From the NCBI RefSeq assembly GCF_003265345.1, contig NZ_QFWW01000021.1:246120-310119 (forward strand): 64,000 nt of DNA. The letters run 5' to 3'. Origin of the DNA: Lentzea terrae. GTDB lineage: Bacteria > Actinomycetota > Actinomycetes > Mycobacteriales > Pseudonocardiaceae. Below are positions 33,248 to 40,860 of the stretch, piece by piece. Made by a program: the position numbers and the translations under genes. Below the pieces are notes generated by a model. The model worked only from the letters and a program-made list of their open reading frames with translations. It searched no databases and had not been told where the DNA came from. Position 1 is the first letter of the stretch; each line of letters starts with the position of its first letter.

Positions 33248-33268
33248 TTTCCGTATGGCCTACGGAAA
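33248..33268. promoter_or_regulatory. TetR operator B (CCGTA-N5-TACGG)
   Basis: TTTCCGTA-TGGCC-TACGGAAA, perfect 8-bp arms and 5-bp spacer, just before the TetR start. The spacer begins TGG as in the operator at 19222-19242. Confidence 0.7.
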
Positions 33269-33280
33269 TGGGGTGGACGG

Positions 33281-34036
33281 ATGGCCACCGAACGCAGCGG
33301 CGGGGGAGACCCGGTCAGGACGCTCGCGTTGCTCTGGCGCAGACCGGCGGAGCCGAAACCGGTCGGCAGGAAGCCCAAGGTGAGCGTCGACCAGATCGTC
33401 GTCGCGGCGATCGCGGTGGCCGACCGCGAAGGTCTCGGCGCCATGTCGATGGCGCGCGTGGCGCAGGAACTGTCCGTCGGGACGATGTCGCTCTACACGC
33501 ACGTCCCCGGCAAGGGCGAGCTCATCGATCTGATGACTGACGCCGTGCTGCAGGAACGCGATCTCACGCCCGCCGGCACGTGGCGTGAGCGCATCAAGCA
33601 CTACGCGGACCGCACACGCGCGGTCTACCAAGCACATCCGTGGATGCGTGACGTGTCGATGGTCCGCCCGCCGCTCGGACCCGGCCTGATGGACGGCCAG
33701 GAGTTCGTGCTGGCCGCACTCGCGGACTCCGGTCTCGAACCGAAACAGGTGACGGTGGCGCACGTGGCGGTCGAGGGGTTCGTCCACGGCGCGGCGTCGT
33801 CCGAAGTGGACGATCGACAACTGGAGGAGACGACCGGCGAGTCCAGTGACTCGTGGTGGGGCGCGCGGCAGGTGTTCTGGGAGGACTACTTCGACGTCGA
33901 GCGCTACCCGACCATGACGAACCTGTGGAACGCCAACGCCTATCACACCGAGACCACGATCGCCGACAACATGCGCAGCGGCTTCGACTACGGGCTCGAG
34001 AAACTGCTGGACGGAATCGAAGGGGGCATGCGATGA
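33281..34036 (+). CDS. TetR-family regulator (paralogue of the one at 19206)
   Basis: A 251-residue regulator with helix-turn-helix A-M-S-M-A-R-V-A-Q-E-L-S-V-G-T-M-S-L-Y-T-H-V-P-G-K-G-E-L and a TetR C-terminal domain ending F-D-Y-G-L-E-K-L-L-D-G-I-E. Close in sequence to the TetR at 18454-19206, including the G-D-P-V-R-T-L-A-L-L-W-R lead-in. Two CCGTA-N5-TACGG operators precede it, so it is probably autoregulated. Its stop overlaps the NmrA-like gene as ATGA, a likely coregulated enzyme. Confidence 0.93.
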   Translation: MATERSGGGDPVRTLALLWRRPAEPKPVGRKPKVSVDQIVVAAIAVADREGLGAMSMARVAQELSVGTMSLYTHVPGKGELIDLMTDAVLQERDLTPAGTWRERIKHYADRTRAVYQAHPWMRDVSMVRPPLGPGLMDGQEFVLAALADSGLEPKQVTVAHVAVEGFVHGAASSEVDDRQLEETTGESSDSWWGARQVFWEDYFDVERYPTMTNLWNANAYHTETTIADNMRSGFDYGLEKLLDGIEGGMR

Positions 34037-34872
34037 CGATCCTGGTGACCGGCGCGACGGGCCACGTCGGCCGGCTGGTGGTGCGCGGGCTGGCGGGCCA
34101 GGCCGGCGTCCGGGCGATGACCCGCAACCCGGACAAGGCAGATCTGCCGGCGGAGGTCGTGCGAGGCGACCTCGACGACCCGGCGAGCATCCCGTTCGAG
34201 GGTGTGGAGAAGCTGTACCTGTTCGTGCACCCGCCCACAGCGCAGGAAGTCGTCGACCGCGCGGTGAAAGCGGGCGTGCGCAGGATCGTGACACTGTCGT
34301 CGGGCGCTGTGACCTGGGGCTACGACACCACCCACCACCTGCCGGTCGAACAGGCCGTCGAAGCGTCCGGCGTCGAGTGGACCCACCTGCGACCCGGCGA
34401 GTTCGCGGTCAACAAGATCGACCTGTGGGGGCCGTCGATCCGCGCGGACGGCACGATCGTGCACCCCGAACCCGACGCGCCCGGCCAGCCGATCCACGAG
34501 GCCGACATCGCCGAGGTGGCGGTCAAGGCACTGCTGGAGGACGGGCACGCGGGCAAGGCCTACAACCTGACCGGCCCGCCGCAGCTCACCCAACGGGAGA
34601 TGGCCGCGGCACTCGGTGAGGTGCTCGGCCGCGAGCTGAGGTTCGTCGACGTCACGGTGGAGGAGGCGCTCGCCTACTACGTGAGCGTCGGCTGGCCGGA
34701 GGAGATCGCCCGCTACATCCTCGGCCTGGGCGGCTACGAGGGTGGCGACACGGACGACTTCAGCGACTACGAGTTCGTGGTGTCGCCGGACTTCGAAGCG
34801 GTGACCGGCAAGCCGTACCGGACGTTCGCGCAGTGGGCGCGTGATCATCGGGCCGACTTCATCGCAGAATGA
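34033..34872 (+). CDS. NAD(P)-binding NmrA-like oxidoreductase
   Basis: A 279-residue atypical SDR: N-terminal L-V-T-G-A-T-G-H-V-G-R-L-V (4-16) nucleotide loop, R-G-D-L-D-D-P, V-T-L-S-S-G-A-V, and an NmrA-type C-terminal half with I-H-E-A-D-I-A-E-V-A. No classical YxxxK. Members are quinone reductases or redox sensors. ATGA-coupled to the TetR upstream, hence probably its target. Confidence 0.9.
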   Translation: MTILVTGATGHVGRLVVRGLAGQAGVRAMTRNPDKADLPAEVVRGDLDDPASIPFEGVEKLYLFVHPPTAQEVVDRAVKAGVRRIVTLSSGAVTWGYDTTHHLPVEQAVEASGVEWTHLRPGEFAVNKIDLWGPSIRADGTIVHPEPDAPGQPIHEADIAEVAVKALLEDGHAGKAYNLTGPPQLTQREMAAALGEVLGRELRFVDVTVEEALAYYVSVGWPEEIARYILGLGGYEGGDTDDFSDYEFVVSPDFEAVTGKPYRTFAQWARDHRADFIAE

Positions 34873-34876
34873 CCGG

Positions 34877-35662
34877 GTGAAGCTCATCGCGACCGACCTC
34901 GACGGCACGCTGCTGCGCGACGACCTGACGTTGTCCCGACGCACGCTCAACGCGTTGCGGATCGCCACCGAAGCGGGCGCCGAGGTCGTGTTCGTGACTG
35001 CGCGGCCGCCGCGGTTCGTCGACGCGCTGGCCACCGACCTCGTGGGCACGGCGGTGTGCAGCAACGGCGCCATCGTCTACGACATCGCGACACGCTCGGT
35101 CGTCAGTTCCCGTCCACTCGGTGTGGCCGCCGCCCGACGGGTGGCGGCCGCGCTGCGGGAAGCGGTGCCATCGGTCGGGTTCGGCGTCGAGACCGGGCAC
35201 CACGTCCGGTACGAGCCCTCATACGTGCTGCGGATGCCGGAAGACGCCGCCGCCGAGACGCCGGTCGCGGTGCTGGACGACCTGTGGACCGTGCCGTTCG
35301 TGAAATTGCTGGCGTACTCGCGGCACCACAGCGCGGACTTCATGGTCGCCGCGGCCGAGGCCGTCGCGCGCGGCGAAGCCCAGTTCACCCACTCCGGCGG
35401 CCACGGCCTGCTGGAGGTCAGCGCGCTCGGCGTGGGCAAGGCCACCGCGGTCACGGCCCTGTGCGCCGAACGCGGTATCGCGGCGCACGACGTCGTGGCG
35501 TTCGGCGACATGCCCAACGACCTGGCGATCCTGCGCTGGGCCGGCGTCGGCTACGCCATGGGCAACGCCCACGAGGCGGTGCTCGCCGTCGCGGACCGGC
35601 GCACGCTCACCAACCAGGAGGACGGCGTCGCCGTCGCGCTCGAAGAACTGTTCAACCGCTGA
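34877..35662 (+). CDS. HAD-family (Cof-type) phosphatase
   Basis: A 261-residue HAD hydrolase: D7-L-D-G-T-L-L at the start (nucleophile Asp7 and Asp9), V-F-V-T-A-R-P (motif II), a Cof-type C2 cap, then G-V-G-K-A-T-A-V and F-G-D-M-P-N-D-L (metal-binding motif IV). It dephosphorylates sugar phosphates or cofactors such as flavin. GTG start, 4 bp after the NmrA gene. Confidence 0.93.
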   Translation: MKLIATDLDGTLLRDDLTLSRRTLNALRIATEAGAEVVFVTARPPRFVDALATDLVGTAVCSNGAIVYDIATRSVVSSRPLGVAAARRVAAALREAVPSVGFGVETGHHVRYEPSYVLRMPEDAAAETPVAVLDDLWTVPFVKLLAYSRHHSADFMVAAAEAVARGEAQFTHSGGHGLLEVSALGVGKATAVTALCAERGIAAHDVVAFGDMPNDLAILRWAGVGYAMGNAHEAVLAVADRRTLTNQEDGVAVALEELFNR

Positions 35663-35683
35663 TCATCGGCGTCGATTTCGGCA

Positions 35684-35729
35684 CCTCCTCGTTCGACGTC
35701 TCTGCAAGGGGAGATGCAGAACGAGGAGG
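35684..35729 (+). promoter_or_regulatory. 5'UTR hairpin that hides a ribosome-binding site
   Basis: CCTCCTCGTTC (35684-35694) pairs perfectly with GAACGAGGAGG (35719-35729), and TCTGCA (35701-35706) with TGCAGA (35715-35720) inside it or in competition. The AGGAGG ribosome-binding site of the GTG at 35734 (35724-35729) is buried in the 3' arm. Translation would need melting, a ligand or a factor. It could also act as a weak terminator of the HAD gene. Confidence 0.6.
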
Positions 35730-35733
35730 CCCG

Positions 35734-35964
35734 GTGCGGTTCATGGTGTTCGTCCGAAGCCCGAAACCGTTGGCAGCACTGCACACCGACGCGTTGCTGC
35801 GCGCGGGTGTGCTGCTCGACTCCGGCGACCTCGTGCCGCACGCGTTCGGGGTGACCGGGTACTGGCTGATCGACGTCCGCAGCCGGGAGGAGGCGGTGGA
35901 ACGGGTCAAGCGCATCCCTCTCCCGGCGTGCGTCGTGGAAATACGGCAGGTGGCTGTGGTCTGA
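35734..35964 (+). CDS. miniature YCII-like protein paired with an ECF42-type sigma factor
   Basis: A 76-residue protein: V-R-F-M-V-F-V-R-S at the start, an amphipathic helix with L-R-A-G-V-L-L-D-S-G-D-L, then G-Y-W-L-I-D-V-R-S-R-E-E-A-V-E-R-V-K-R-I-P, and V-V-E-I-R-Q-V at the end. This is the frame of YCII/DGPF proteins (compare 47218-47640), but the middle loop with D-G-P-F-A-E-x-K-E is missing. DGPF proteins accompany ECF42 sigma genes, and one follows here 7 bp later. The start GTG is fixed by AGGAGG, which lies in a hairpin. Confidence 0.8.
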   Translation: MRFMVFVRSPKPLAALHTDALLRAGVLLDSGDLVPHAFGVTGYWLIDVRSREEAVERVKRIPLPACVVEIRQVAVV

Positions 35965-35971
35965 TGCCTCC

Positions 35972-37225
35972 ATGGGGGCTACGACCTCGGTGCACCGCAC
36001 CATCGACGCGGTTTGGCGGATGGAGTCGGCGAAGGTCATCGCCGCGCTCGCCCGGTACACGCGCGACGTGGGCCTTGCCGAGGAGATGGCGCAGGACGCG
36101 CTGGTCGCGGCGTTGGAGCAGTGGCAGGCCGAGGGGGTGCCGAAGAACCCCGGCGCGTGGCTCATGACGACGGCCAAGCGCCGGGCGATCGACCAGATCC
36201 GGCGGCGGGAGAACTTCAACCGCAAGGTCGAGGAGATCGGGCGCGAGGTCCAGGAGGCCACGCCGGACGCCAGCGAGGGCGTTGACGACGAGATCGGCGA
36301 CGACCTGCTGAGCCTCATCTTCACCGCCTGCCACCCGGTGCTCGGGACCGAGGCGCGGGTCGCGCTGACGCTGAAGATGCTCGGCGGTCTCAAGACCGAG
36401 GAGATCGCCCGCGCGTTCCTGGTCAGCGACTCGACCGTGGCCCAGCGCATCGTGCGCGCCAAGAAGGCGCTGTCCGACGCCGGCGTGCCGTTCGAGGTGC
36501 CGGAAGGGCCCGAGCTCGCGACGCGGCTGGCCAGCGTGCTCGAAGTGATCTACCTGATCTTCAACGAGGGCTACTCCGCCACCCAGGGCGACGACTGGAT
36601 GCGTCCCGAACTGTGCGCGGAGGCCCTCCGGCTCGGGCGCGTGCTCGCGGAGCTCGCGCCGAAGGAAGCCGAGGTCCACAGCCTCGTCGCGTTGATGGAG
36701 ATCCAGGCGTCGCGGTCGAAGGCGCGCACCGGGCCCGGCGGTGAACCCGTGCTGCTGCTCGAGCAGGACCGCGGCAAGTGGGACTGGCTGCTCATCGGAC
36801 GCGGTCTGAAGGCGCTCGAACGTGCGGAGGCGTTGAACCAGCCGCCCGGCCCCTACTACGTGCAGGCCGCCCTCGCCGCGTGTCACGGCCGCGCCCGCCG
36901 GGCCGAGGACACCGACTGGCAACGCATCGCCACGCTCTACGAGGTGTTGGGGCGCATCTCGCCGTCGCCGATCGTCGAGCTCAACCGCGCGGTCGCGTTG
37001 TCGATGGCGTTCGGGCCCGCGGCCGGCCTCGCGCTGGTCGACGAGATCTCCGGCGCGAAGGCGTTGCAGGGCTATCACCTGCTGCCCAGCGTGCGCGGTG
37101 ACTTCCTGCTCAAACTCGGCCGCGCCGAGGAGGCGAAGGCCGAGTTCGAGAAGGCCGCCAAGCTCACCCGCAACGAGCGCGAGAAGACCCTGCTGCTCGA
37201 ACGCGCCGCGGCCTGCGGGAACTAG
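35972..37225 (+). CDS. ECF42-type sigma factor with C-terminal TPR-like extension
   Basis: A 417-residue sigma factor: region 2 (I-A-A-L-A-R-Y-T-R-D-V-G-L-A-E-E-M-A-Q-D-A-L-V-A-A-L-E-Q-W), region 4 (L-K-T-E-E-I-A-R-A-F-L-V-S-D-S-T-V-A-Q-R), then the long conserved extension (I-F-N-E-G-Y-S-A, L-A-E-L-A-P-K-E-A-E-V-H-S-L, R-I-S-P-S-P-I-V-E-L-N-R-A-V-A) that marks ECF42 (DUF6596) sigma factors. In Streptomyces this extension is needed for activity and the partner is a DGPF protein. No anti-sigma gene is nearby. It converges on the IF-1 gene with 4 bp overlap. Confidence 0.93.
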   Translation: MGATTSVHRTIDAVWRMESAKVIAALARYTRDVGLAEEMAQDALVAALEQWQAEGVPKNPGAWLMTTAKRRAIDQIRRRENFNRKVEEIGREVQEATPDASEGVDDEIGDDLLSLIFTACHPVLGTEARVALTLKMLGGLKTEEIARAFLVSDSTVAQRIVRAKKALSDAGVPFEVPEGPELATRLASVLEVIYLIFNEGYSATQGDDWMRPELCAEALRLGRVLAELAPKEAEVHSLVALMEIQASRSKARTGPGGEPVLLLEQDRGKWDWLLIGRGLKALERAEALNQPPGPYYVQAALAACHGRARRAEDTDWQRIATLYEVLGRISPSPIVELNRAVALSMAFGPAAGLALVDEISGAKALQGYHLLPSVRGDFLLKLGRAEEAKAEFEKAAKLTRNEREKTLLLERAAACGN

Positions 37226-37443
37226 CTGCGGTAGCGGAAGAGGATCCGCCCCCGGTTCAGGTCGTACGGGCTCAGCTCCACCAGGACCCGGTCGTACGGC
37301 AGGACCTTGATGAAGTTCTTCCTGACCTTGCCGCTGACGTGGGCCAGCACGCGGTGCCCGTTCGGCAGCTCGACCGTGAACTTGGCGTCACGCAGGCACT
37401 CGACCACGGTGCCTTCCACTTCGATACCGCCCTTACCGGCCAT
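37222..37443 (-). CDS. infA: translation initiation factor IF-1 (paralogue)
   Basis: A 73-residue S1/OB-fold IF-1: E-V-E-G-T-V-V-E-C-L, F-T-V-E-L-P-N-G-H, A-H-V-S-G-K-V-R-K-N-F-I-K-V, and V-E-L-S-P-Y-D-L-N-R-G-R-I-L-F-R. IF-1 binds the A site of the 30S subunit. It is not in a ribosomal-protein cluster here, so it is probably an extra copy. It starts 11 bp inside the GNAT gene and must be translated from that mRNA. Confidence 0.93.
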   Translation of the reverse strand: MAGKGGIEVEGTVVECLRDAKFTVELPNGHRVLAHVSGKVRKNFIKVLPYDRVLVELSPYDLNRGRILFRYRS

Positions 37444-38188
37444 GGCGCACCAGCTCCACGGTGCTGCCCGTGCGCCGGGCGCCGATGCCCTCGAACAACG
37501 CGGTCGCCGCTACGTTCGCCTCGTTCACCTCGGCCGTTGCCGTGCCAACCCCAGCCTGATGCAGCGCGCCGAGCGCGTGGGTCAGCAACGCGCGCGCGAT
37601 GCCGTGACGTTGCCGGTCCGCGCGGACGGCGATCAGCCCGATCCGGGGCAGGCGCGTCAGCTGCGTCACCCGCACCAGGCCGACGTACTCGCCGTTCTCG
37701 ACGGCCACGGTGTACATCGACGTGTCGCCGTCCGGCCGGACCATCACCTCGGCCGGCATCTCCTGCCAGCCAACGGTTTCCTCGATCTGGGCGCGGACGA
37801 CGCGCTCCAGCTCCCGCAGCGGGCCGTCCTCGGCAGGCCCGATCGTGAGGCCCGGCGCCGGAAGAGCCGGCCGGGTGGGCACGGCGTACTCCCACTCGCG
37901 CCGCCGGATCGTCAGTCCCGCACGTTGCCAGCCGGCCAGCAGTTCCTGGTCGGATTCGTCGACGACCGTGTGCAGCGGATCCGGCAGCGCGGCCAGCATC
38001 GCGCGGGCGAGCTGGTCGAAGACGGAGCGGTGCCAGGCGTCGACGCTGAGGAAGATCCGCCCGTCGGGACGGGTGATGGCCTCGCCGCGGCCGGTCACGC
38101 GGTCGTCGTCCAGCGCGTGCCACAGCCGCGGCGTGATCTGGGTGATCTCCACCGCGGGATCGCCCGCGGTGAAACGCAAAGTGTTCAT
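37433..38188 (-). CDS. GNAT-family N-acetyltransferase
   Basis: A 251-residue protein. The N-terminal half is degenerate; the C-terminal half is a GNAT domain with Y-V-G-L-V-R-V-T, L-I-A-V-R-A-D-R-Q-R-H-G-I-A-R-A-L-L (acetyl-CoA loop) and N-E-A-N-V-A-A-T-A-L-F-E-G-I-G. The ATG follows GAGAGGTGACCACC. The stop overlaps the infA start. It could modify a translation component, given this coupling (inference only). Confidence 0.88.
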   Translation of the reverse strand: MNTLRFTAGDPAVEITQITPRLWHALDDDRVTGRGEAITRPDGRIFLSVDAWHRSVFDQLARAMLAALPDPLHTVVDESDQELLAGWQRAGLTIRRREWEYAVPTRPALPAPGLTIGPAEDGPLRELERVVRAQIEETVGWQEMPAEVMVRPDGDTSMYTVAVENGEYVGLVRVTQLTRLPRIGLIAVRADRQRHGIARALLTHALGALHQAGVGTATAEVNEANVAATALFEGIGARRTGSTVELVRHGR

Positions 38189-38235
38189 GGTGGTCACCTC
38201 TCGGAGAGCCTTGGTCAAGGCGCTCCCGGCAACCC

Positions 38236-38295
38236 CTACGTCAGTCGCCCGACCGTGACGACGAGGGGAGCACCCAACATCGCAACAGCGTTCAT
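38236..38295 (-). CDS. 19-residue leader peptide
   Basis: ATG to TAG encoding MNAVAMLGAPLVVTVGRLT, with a strong ribosome-binding site (GGAGGTGAG, 4 bp before the ATG) as good as that of the GNAT gene 48 bp downstream. The following gap holds small stems (CCTTG/CAAGG, CTC/GAG). The arrangement suggests translational or transcriptional attenuation of the GNAT-infA operon. No run of one rare codon is seen. Confidence 0.5.
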   Translation of the reverse strand: MNAVAMLGAPLVVTVGRLT

Positions 38296-38366
38296 GGGTC
38301 TCACCTCCGGGCGTCGAGTCACGGTCGCCGGAACCCTAGAAGTACGGCGGGTCCGGCGTCCACCGA

Positions 38367-38402
38367 TTTAGGTCAGCGCGAGCTTCACGCCCAGCGCAGC
38401 GA
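38367..38402 (-). repeat. relic of the lysE 3' end (direct repeat, left copy)
   Basis: 36 bases matching 40161-40196 with three mismatches. In the reverse frame it still reads A-L-G-V-K-L-A-L-T-stop, the exact C-terminus of the LysE protein encoded 1.8 kb away. Between the two copies lie the TetR and SDR genes. Confidence 0.75.
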
Positions 38403-38434
38403 CGTCCCTGCCCAGGACACCCAAAAGACGCTGG

Positions 38435-39097
38435 TCAGCGGGGGAGCATGCCCAGGAGGGTCGCGGTCAAGGCCTGCTGCAGGTAGTCCTTCAGATCCAA
38501 GTGGAAGCGGGCCAGGTCGGGCTCGGCCTCGTAAGCCGCCTGCAGGCTGGGCGGGGGCGTGCTGAACGCCGACAGCGCGCCGGCCATGACCATGGTCTGC
38601 AGGCTGAACAGTGTTGCGTTCTCACCCAGCTCCGGCAGGTACTTCCGGATCAGGGCGGTCATGGTCGTCAGGCGTTCCAGGGAAGCGCGCTTGTAGCGTG
38701 TTACGACCTCGACGGAGACGTTGTGTTCCAGGACGCTGCCCTGTGCGCCGAAGAGCTCGCACAGCACCATTCGGCCGGACAGCGAGCGACCGAGGATCTC
38801 GGCCACCGCTGCCGCTCGCTCGGGCATGGGGAGAGCTTCGTCGACGCCGGCGGCCAACTCCCCTGTCAGCTCCGTCAGCCACTCCCGCAGAAAGCGGTCG
38901 AGCAGCTCCAGCAACACCGCCTCGCGAGACTCGAAGTAGCGCAACACGTTCGGCTTCGCCAGGCCTACCCGGCGGCTGAGCTCGTTCAGGGTGACCGCGG
39001 CCACAGGCATCTCGTCGAGCATCGCCGACGCCACGTCGAGGATCGCCCGTCGGCGGATCTCCCGCTGCTCGTCAGTTCGCGCCCGCTGGAAAGTCAC
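38435..39097 (-). CDS. TetR-family regulator
   Basis: A 220-residue regulator: T-L-N-E-L-S-R-R-V-G-L-A-K-P-N-V-L-R-Y-F-E-S-R-E-A-V-L helix-turn-helix (about 36-62) and a C-terminal helical ligand domain. It resembles TetR proteins located next to SDR genes. GTG start. The 106-bp gap to the divergent SDR gene holds three TACC-N3-GGTA sites. The 3' end lies close to the lysE relic. Confidence 0.92.
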   Translation of the reverse strand: MTFQRARTDEQREIRRRAILDVASAMLDEMPVAAVTLNELSRRVGLAKPNVLRYFESREAVLLELLDRFLREWLTELTGELAAGVDEALPMPERAAAVAEILGRSLSGRMVLCELFGAQGSVLEHNVSVEVVTRYKRASLERLTTMTALIRKYLPELGENATLFSLQTMVMAGALSAFSTPPPSLQAAYEAEPDLARFHLDLKDYLQQALTATLLGMLPR

Positions 39098-39116
39098 CTC
39101 GCCAGCCTAGATTAGG

Positions 39117-39180
39117 TACCGCCGGTATGTTGACAACATACCGAAGGTACTTTAACGTCGACGACAAGATACCTTCGGTA
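39117..39180. promoter_or_regulatory. cluster of three TetR operator sites
   Basis: TACCGCCGGTA (39117-39127), TACCGAAGGTA (39139-39149) and TACCTTCGGTA (39170-39180) share the symmetric core TACC-N3-GGTA. The first two are also joined into a larger palindrome CGGTATGTT-GAC-AACATACCG (39123-39143). All lie between the TetR start at 39097 and the SDR start at 39204. Confidence 0.7.
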
Positions 39181-39203
39181 CGTTATCTAGCTGGGAGCCT
39201 GAC

Positions 39204-40151
39204 GTGGGCGAGAAGTGGACGACAGCGAACATTCCGGACCAGCGCGGGCGGGTGGCCGTGGTGACCGGGGCCAACACCGGACTGGGCTACGAGACCGCCA
39301 AGGCGCTCGCCGAGCGCGGGGCGTCCGTGGTGCTCGCCGTGCGCAACGTCGAGAAGGGCGAGCAGGCCGCGGCCCGCATGACCGGCGACGTGACCGTGCA
39401 GGCGCTGGACCTGACCTCGCTCGACTCCGTGCGGACCGCGGCGGCGGCGCTGCGGTCCCGGCTCGACCGGATCGACCTGCTGATCAACAACGCCGGCGTG
39501 ATGTACACCCCGAAGCAGACCACCGCCGACGGCTTCGAAATGCAGTTCGGCACCAACCACCTCGGCCACTTCGCGCTCACCGGGCTGCTGCTCGACCTGA
39601 TGCTGCCGGTGCCCGGCTCGCGCGTGGTGACGGTCAGCAGCTCCGGCCACCGGATCCGGGCCGCGATCCACTTCGACGACCTGCAGTGGGAGCGGTCGTA
39701 CAGCCGGGCCGCCGCTTATGGTCAGTCCAAGCTGGCCAACCTGATGTTCACGTATGAGCTGCAGCGCCGGCTCGCCACGCACGGCACCACCGTCGCCGTG
39801 GCCGCGCACCCCGGCATGTCCAACACCGAGCTCGCCCGCAACACCCCCGCAGCCCTCCGGCTTCCGATCACCTGGCTCGCGCCGCTGATCACCCAGACGC
39901 CGGCCATGGGGGCCCTGCCCACCCTGCGCGCCGCCACCGACCCCGCCGCGCTCGGCGGCCAGTACTACGGTCCCGGCGGACGCAACGAGATCAAGGGCCA
40001 CCCCCGGCTGGTCACCTCCAGCCCCCAGTCGTACGAGGCAGCCGTCCAACAGCGGCTGTGGGCCGTCTCCGAAGACCTCACCGGCGTGAAGTTCCCCGTC
40101 GTTCAGACCCGGCAGAACTCGTTTCCCTCCGGATCGGCCGTCACGATGTAG
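39204..40151 (+). CDS. retinol-dehydrogenase-like SDR
   Basis: A 315-residue SDR: T-G-A-N-T-G-L-G-Y-E-T-A-K (20-32), D-L-T-S-L-D-S-V, N-N-A-G-V-M, N-H-L-G-H-F-A-L-T, S-S-S-G-H and Y-G-Q-S-K-L-A-N. This is the oxidoreductase group often annotated as retinol dehydrogenase or WW-domain-like; the substrate is unknown. GTG start, divergent from TetR with three operator sites between. Confidence 0.93.
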   Translation: MGEKWTTANIPDQRGRVAVVTGANTGLGYETAKALAERGASVVLAVRNVEKGEQAAARMTGDVTVQALDLTSLDSVRTAAAALRSRLDRIDLLINNAGVMYTPKQTTADGFEMQFGTNHLGHFALTGLLLDLMLPVPGSRVVTVSSSGHRIRAAIHFDDLQWERSYSRAAAYGQSKLANLMFTYELQRRLATHGTTVAVAAHPGMSNTELARNTPAALRLPITWLAPLITQTPAMGALPTLRAATDPAALGGQYYGPGGRNEIKGHPRLVTSSPQSYEAAVQQRLWAVSEDLTGVKFPVVQTRQNSFPSGSAVTM

Positions 40152-40160
40152 CCCGCAGGC

Positions 40161-40196
40161 TTCAGGTCAGCGCGAGTTTCACGCCCAGCGCGGCGA
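40161..40196 (-). repeat. lysE 3' end (direct repeat, right copy)
   Basis: The functional 3' end of lysE, matched with three mismatches by 38367-38402. Confidence 0.75.
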
Positions 40197-40752
40197 ACGA
40201 GGCCGCGAAGAACCGGCGCAGCCACATCATCACGCGGGGCCGGGCCAGCACCCGGTCGCGCATCGACGCCGCGAACACCCCGTACACGACGAAGACCACG
40301 AAGGTCACCGCCATGGCCACCGCGCTCAGCGTCACCATCTGGCCGAACCCGGTCGCGAACTGCGGCAGGAACGCGACGAAGAAGATCGTGAGCTTCGGGT
40401 TGAGCAGGTTGATCAGCACCGCCGACACCACGATCTTCCGCGTGGAGGCGGGCGCGGCCGCAGCGTCGACGACGAGCTCGCTCCGGTCCCGCCACGTGAT
40501 CCACGCCAGGTACACCAGATACACGACACCCAGGTACTTCACGATCTCGAACGCCAGCGCGCTCGCGTGCAACAGCGCCGCCAGGCCGGTGACGGTGGCC
40601 AGCACGTGCGGCACCATCCCGAGCGTGCAGCCGAACGCGGCGATCACGCTCGCCCGGCGTCCGTGCGCGAGACCGGCCGACAACGTGTACAGCACACCGG
40701 TGCCGGGGGTGGCGACCGCGATCAACGTCGTGATCAGGAAGGCGAGGCTCAT
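40162..40752 (-). CDS. LysE-family amino-acid exporter
   Basis: A 196-residue membrane protein with six helices and the LysE/RhtB signature: A-V-A-T-P-G-T-G (13-20), A-F-G-C-T-L-G, L-G-V-V-Y-L-V-Y-L-A-W (near 80) and N-L-L-N-P-K-L-T-I-F-F-V-A-F-L-P-Q-F (near 115). It exports amino acids or related metabolites. The ATG at 40752 gives the family length. Confidence 0.93.
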   Translation of the reverse strand: MSLAFLITTLIAVATPGTGVLYTLSAGLAHGRRASVIAAFGCTLGMVPHVLATVTGLAALLHASALAFEIVKYLGVVYLVYLAWITWRDRSELVVDAAAAPASTRKIVVSAVLINLLNPKLTIFFVAFLPQFATGFGQMVTLSAVAMAVTFVVFVVYGVFAASMRDRVLARPRVMMWLRRFFAASFAALGVKLALT

Positions 40753-40860
40753 GCGGACGACTCTGCCGTCAAAGCGGTCCAGAAAGCAGAGCCAAAAACC
40801 GCTCACTAAGTTGGACCACTTCGGATGTCGAGGACCTGACCGCGGCTCCGTCCCCAGGAC

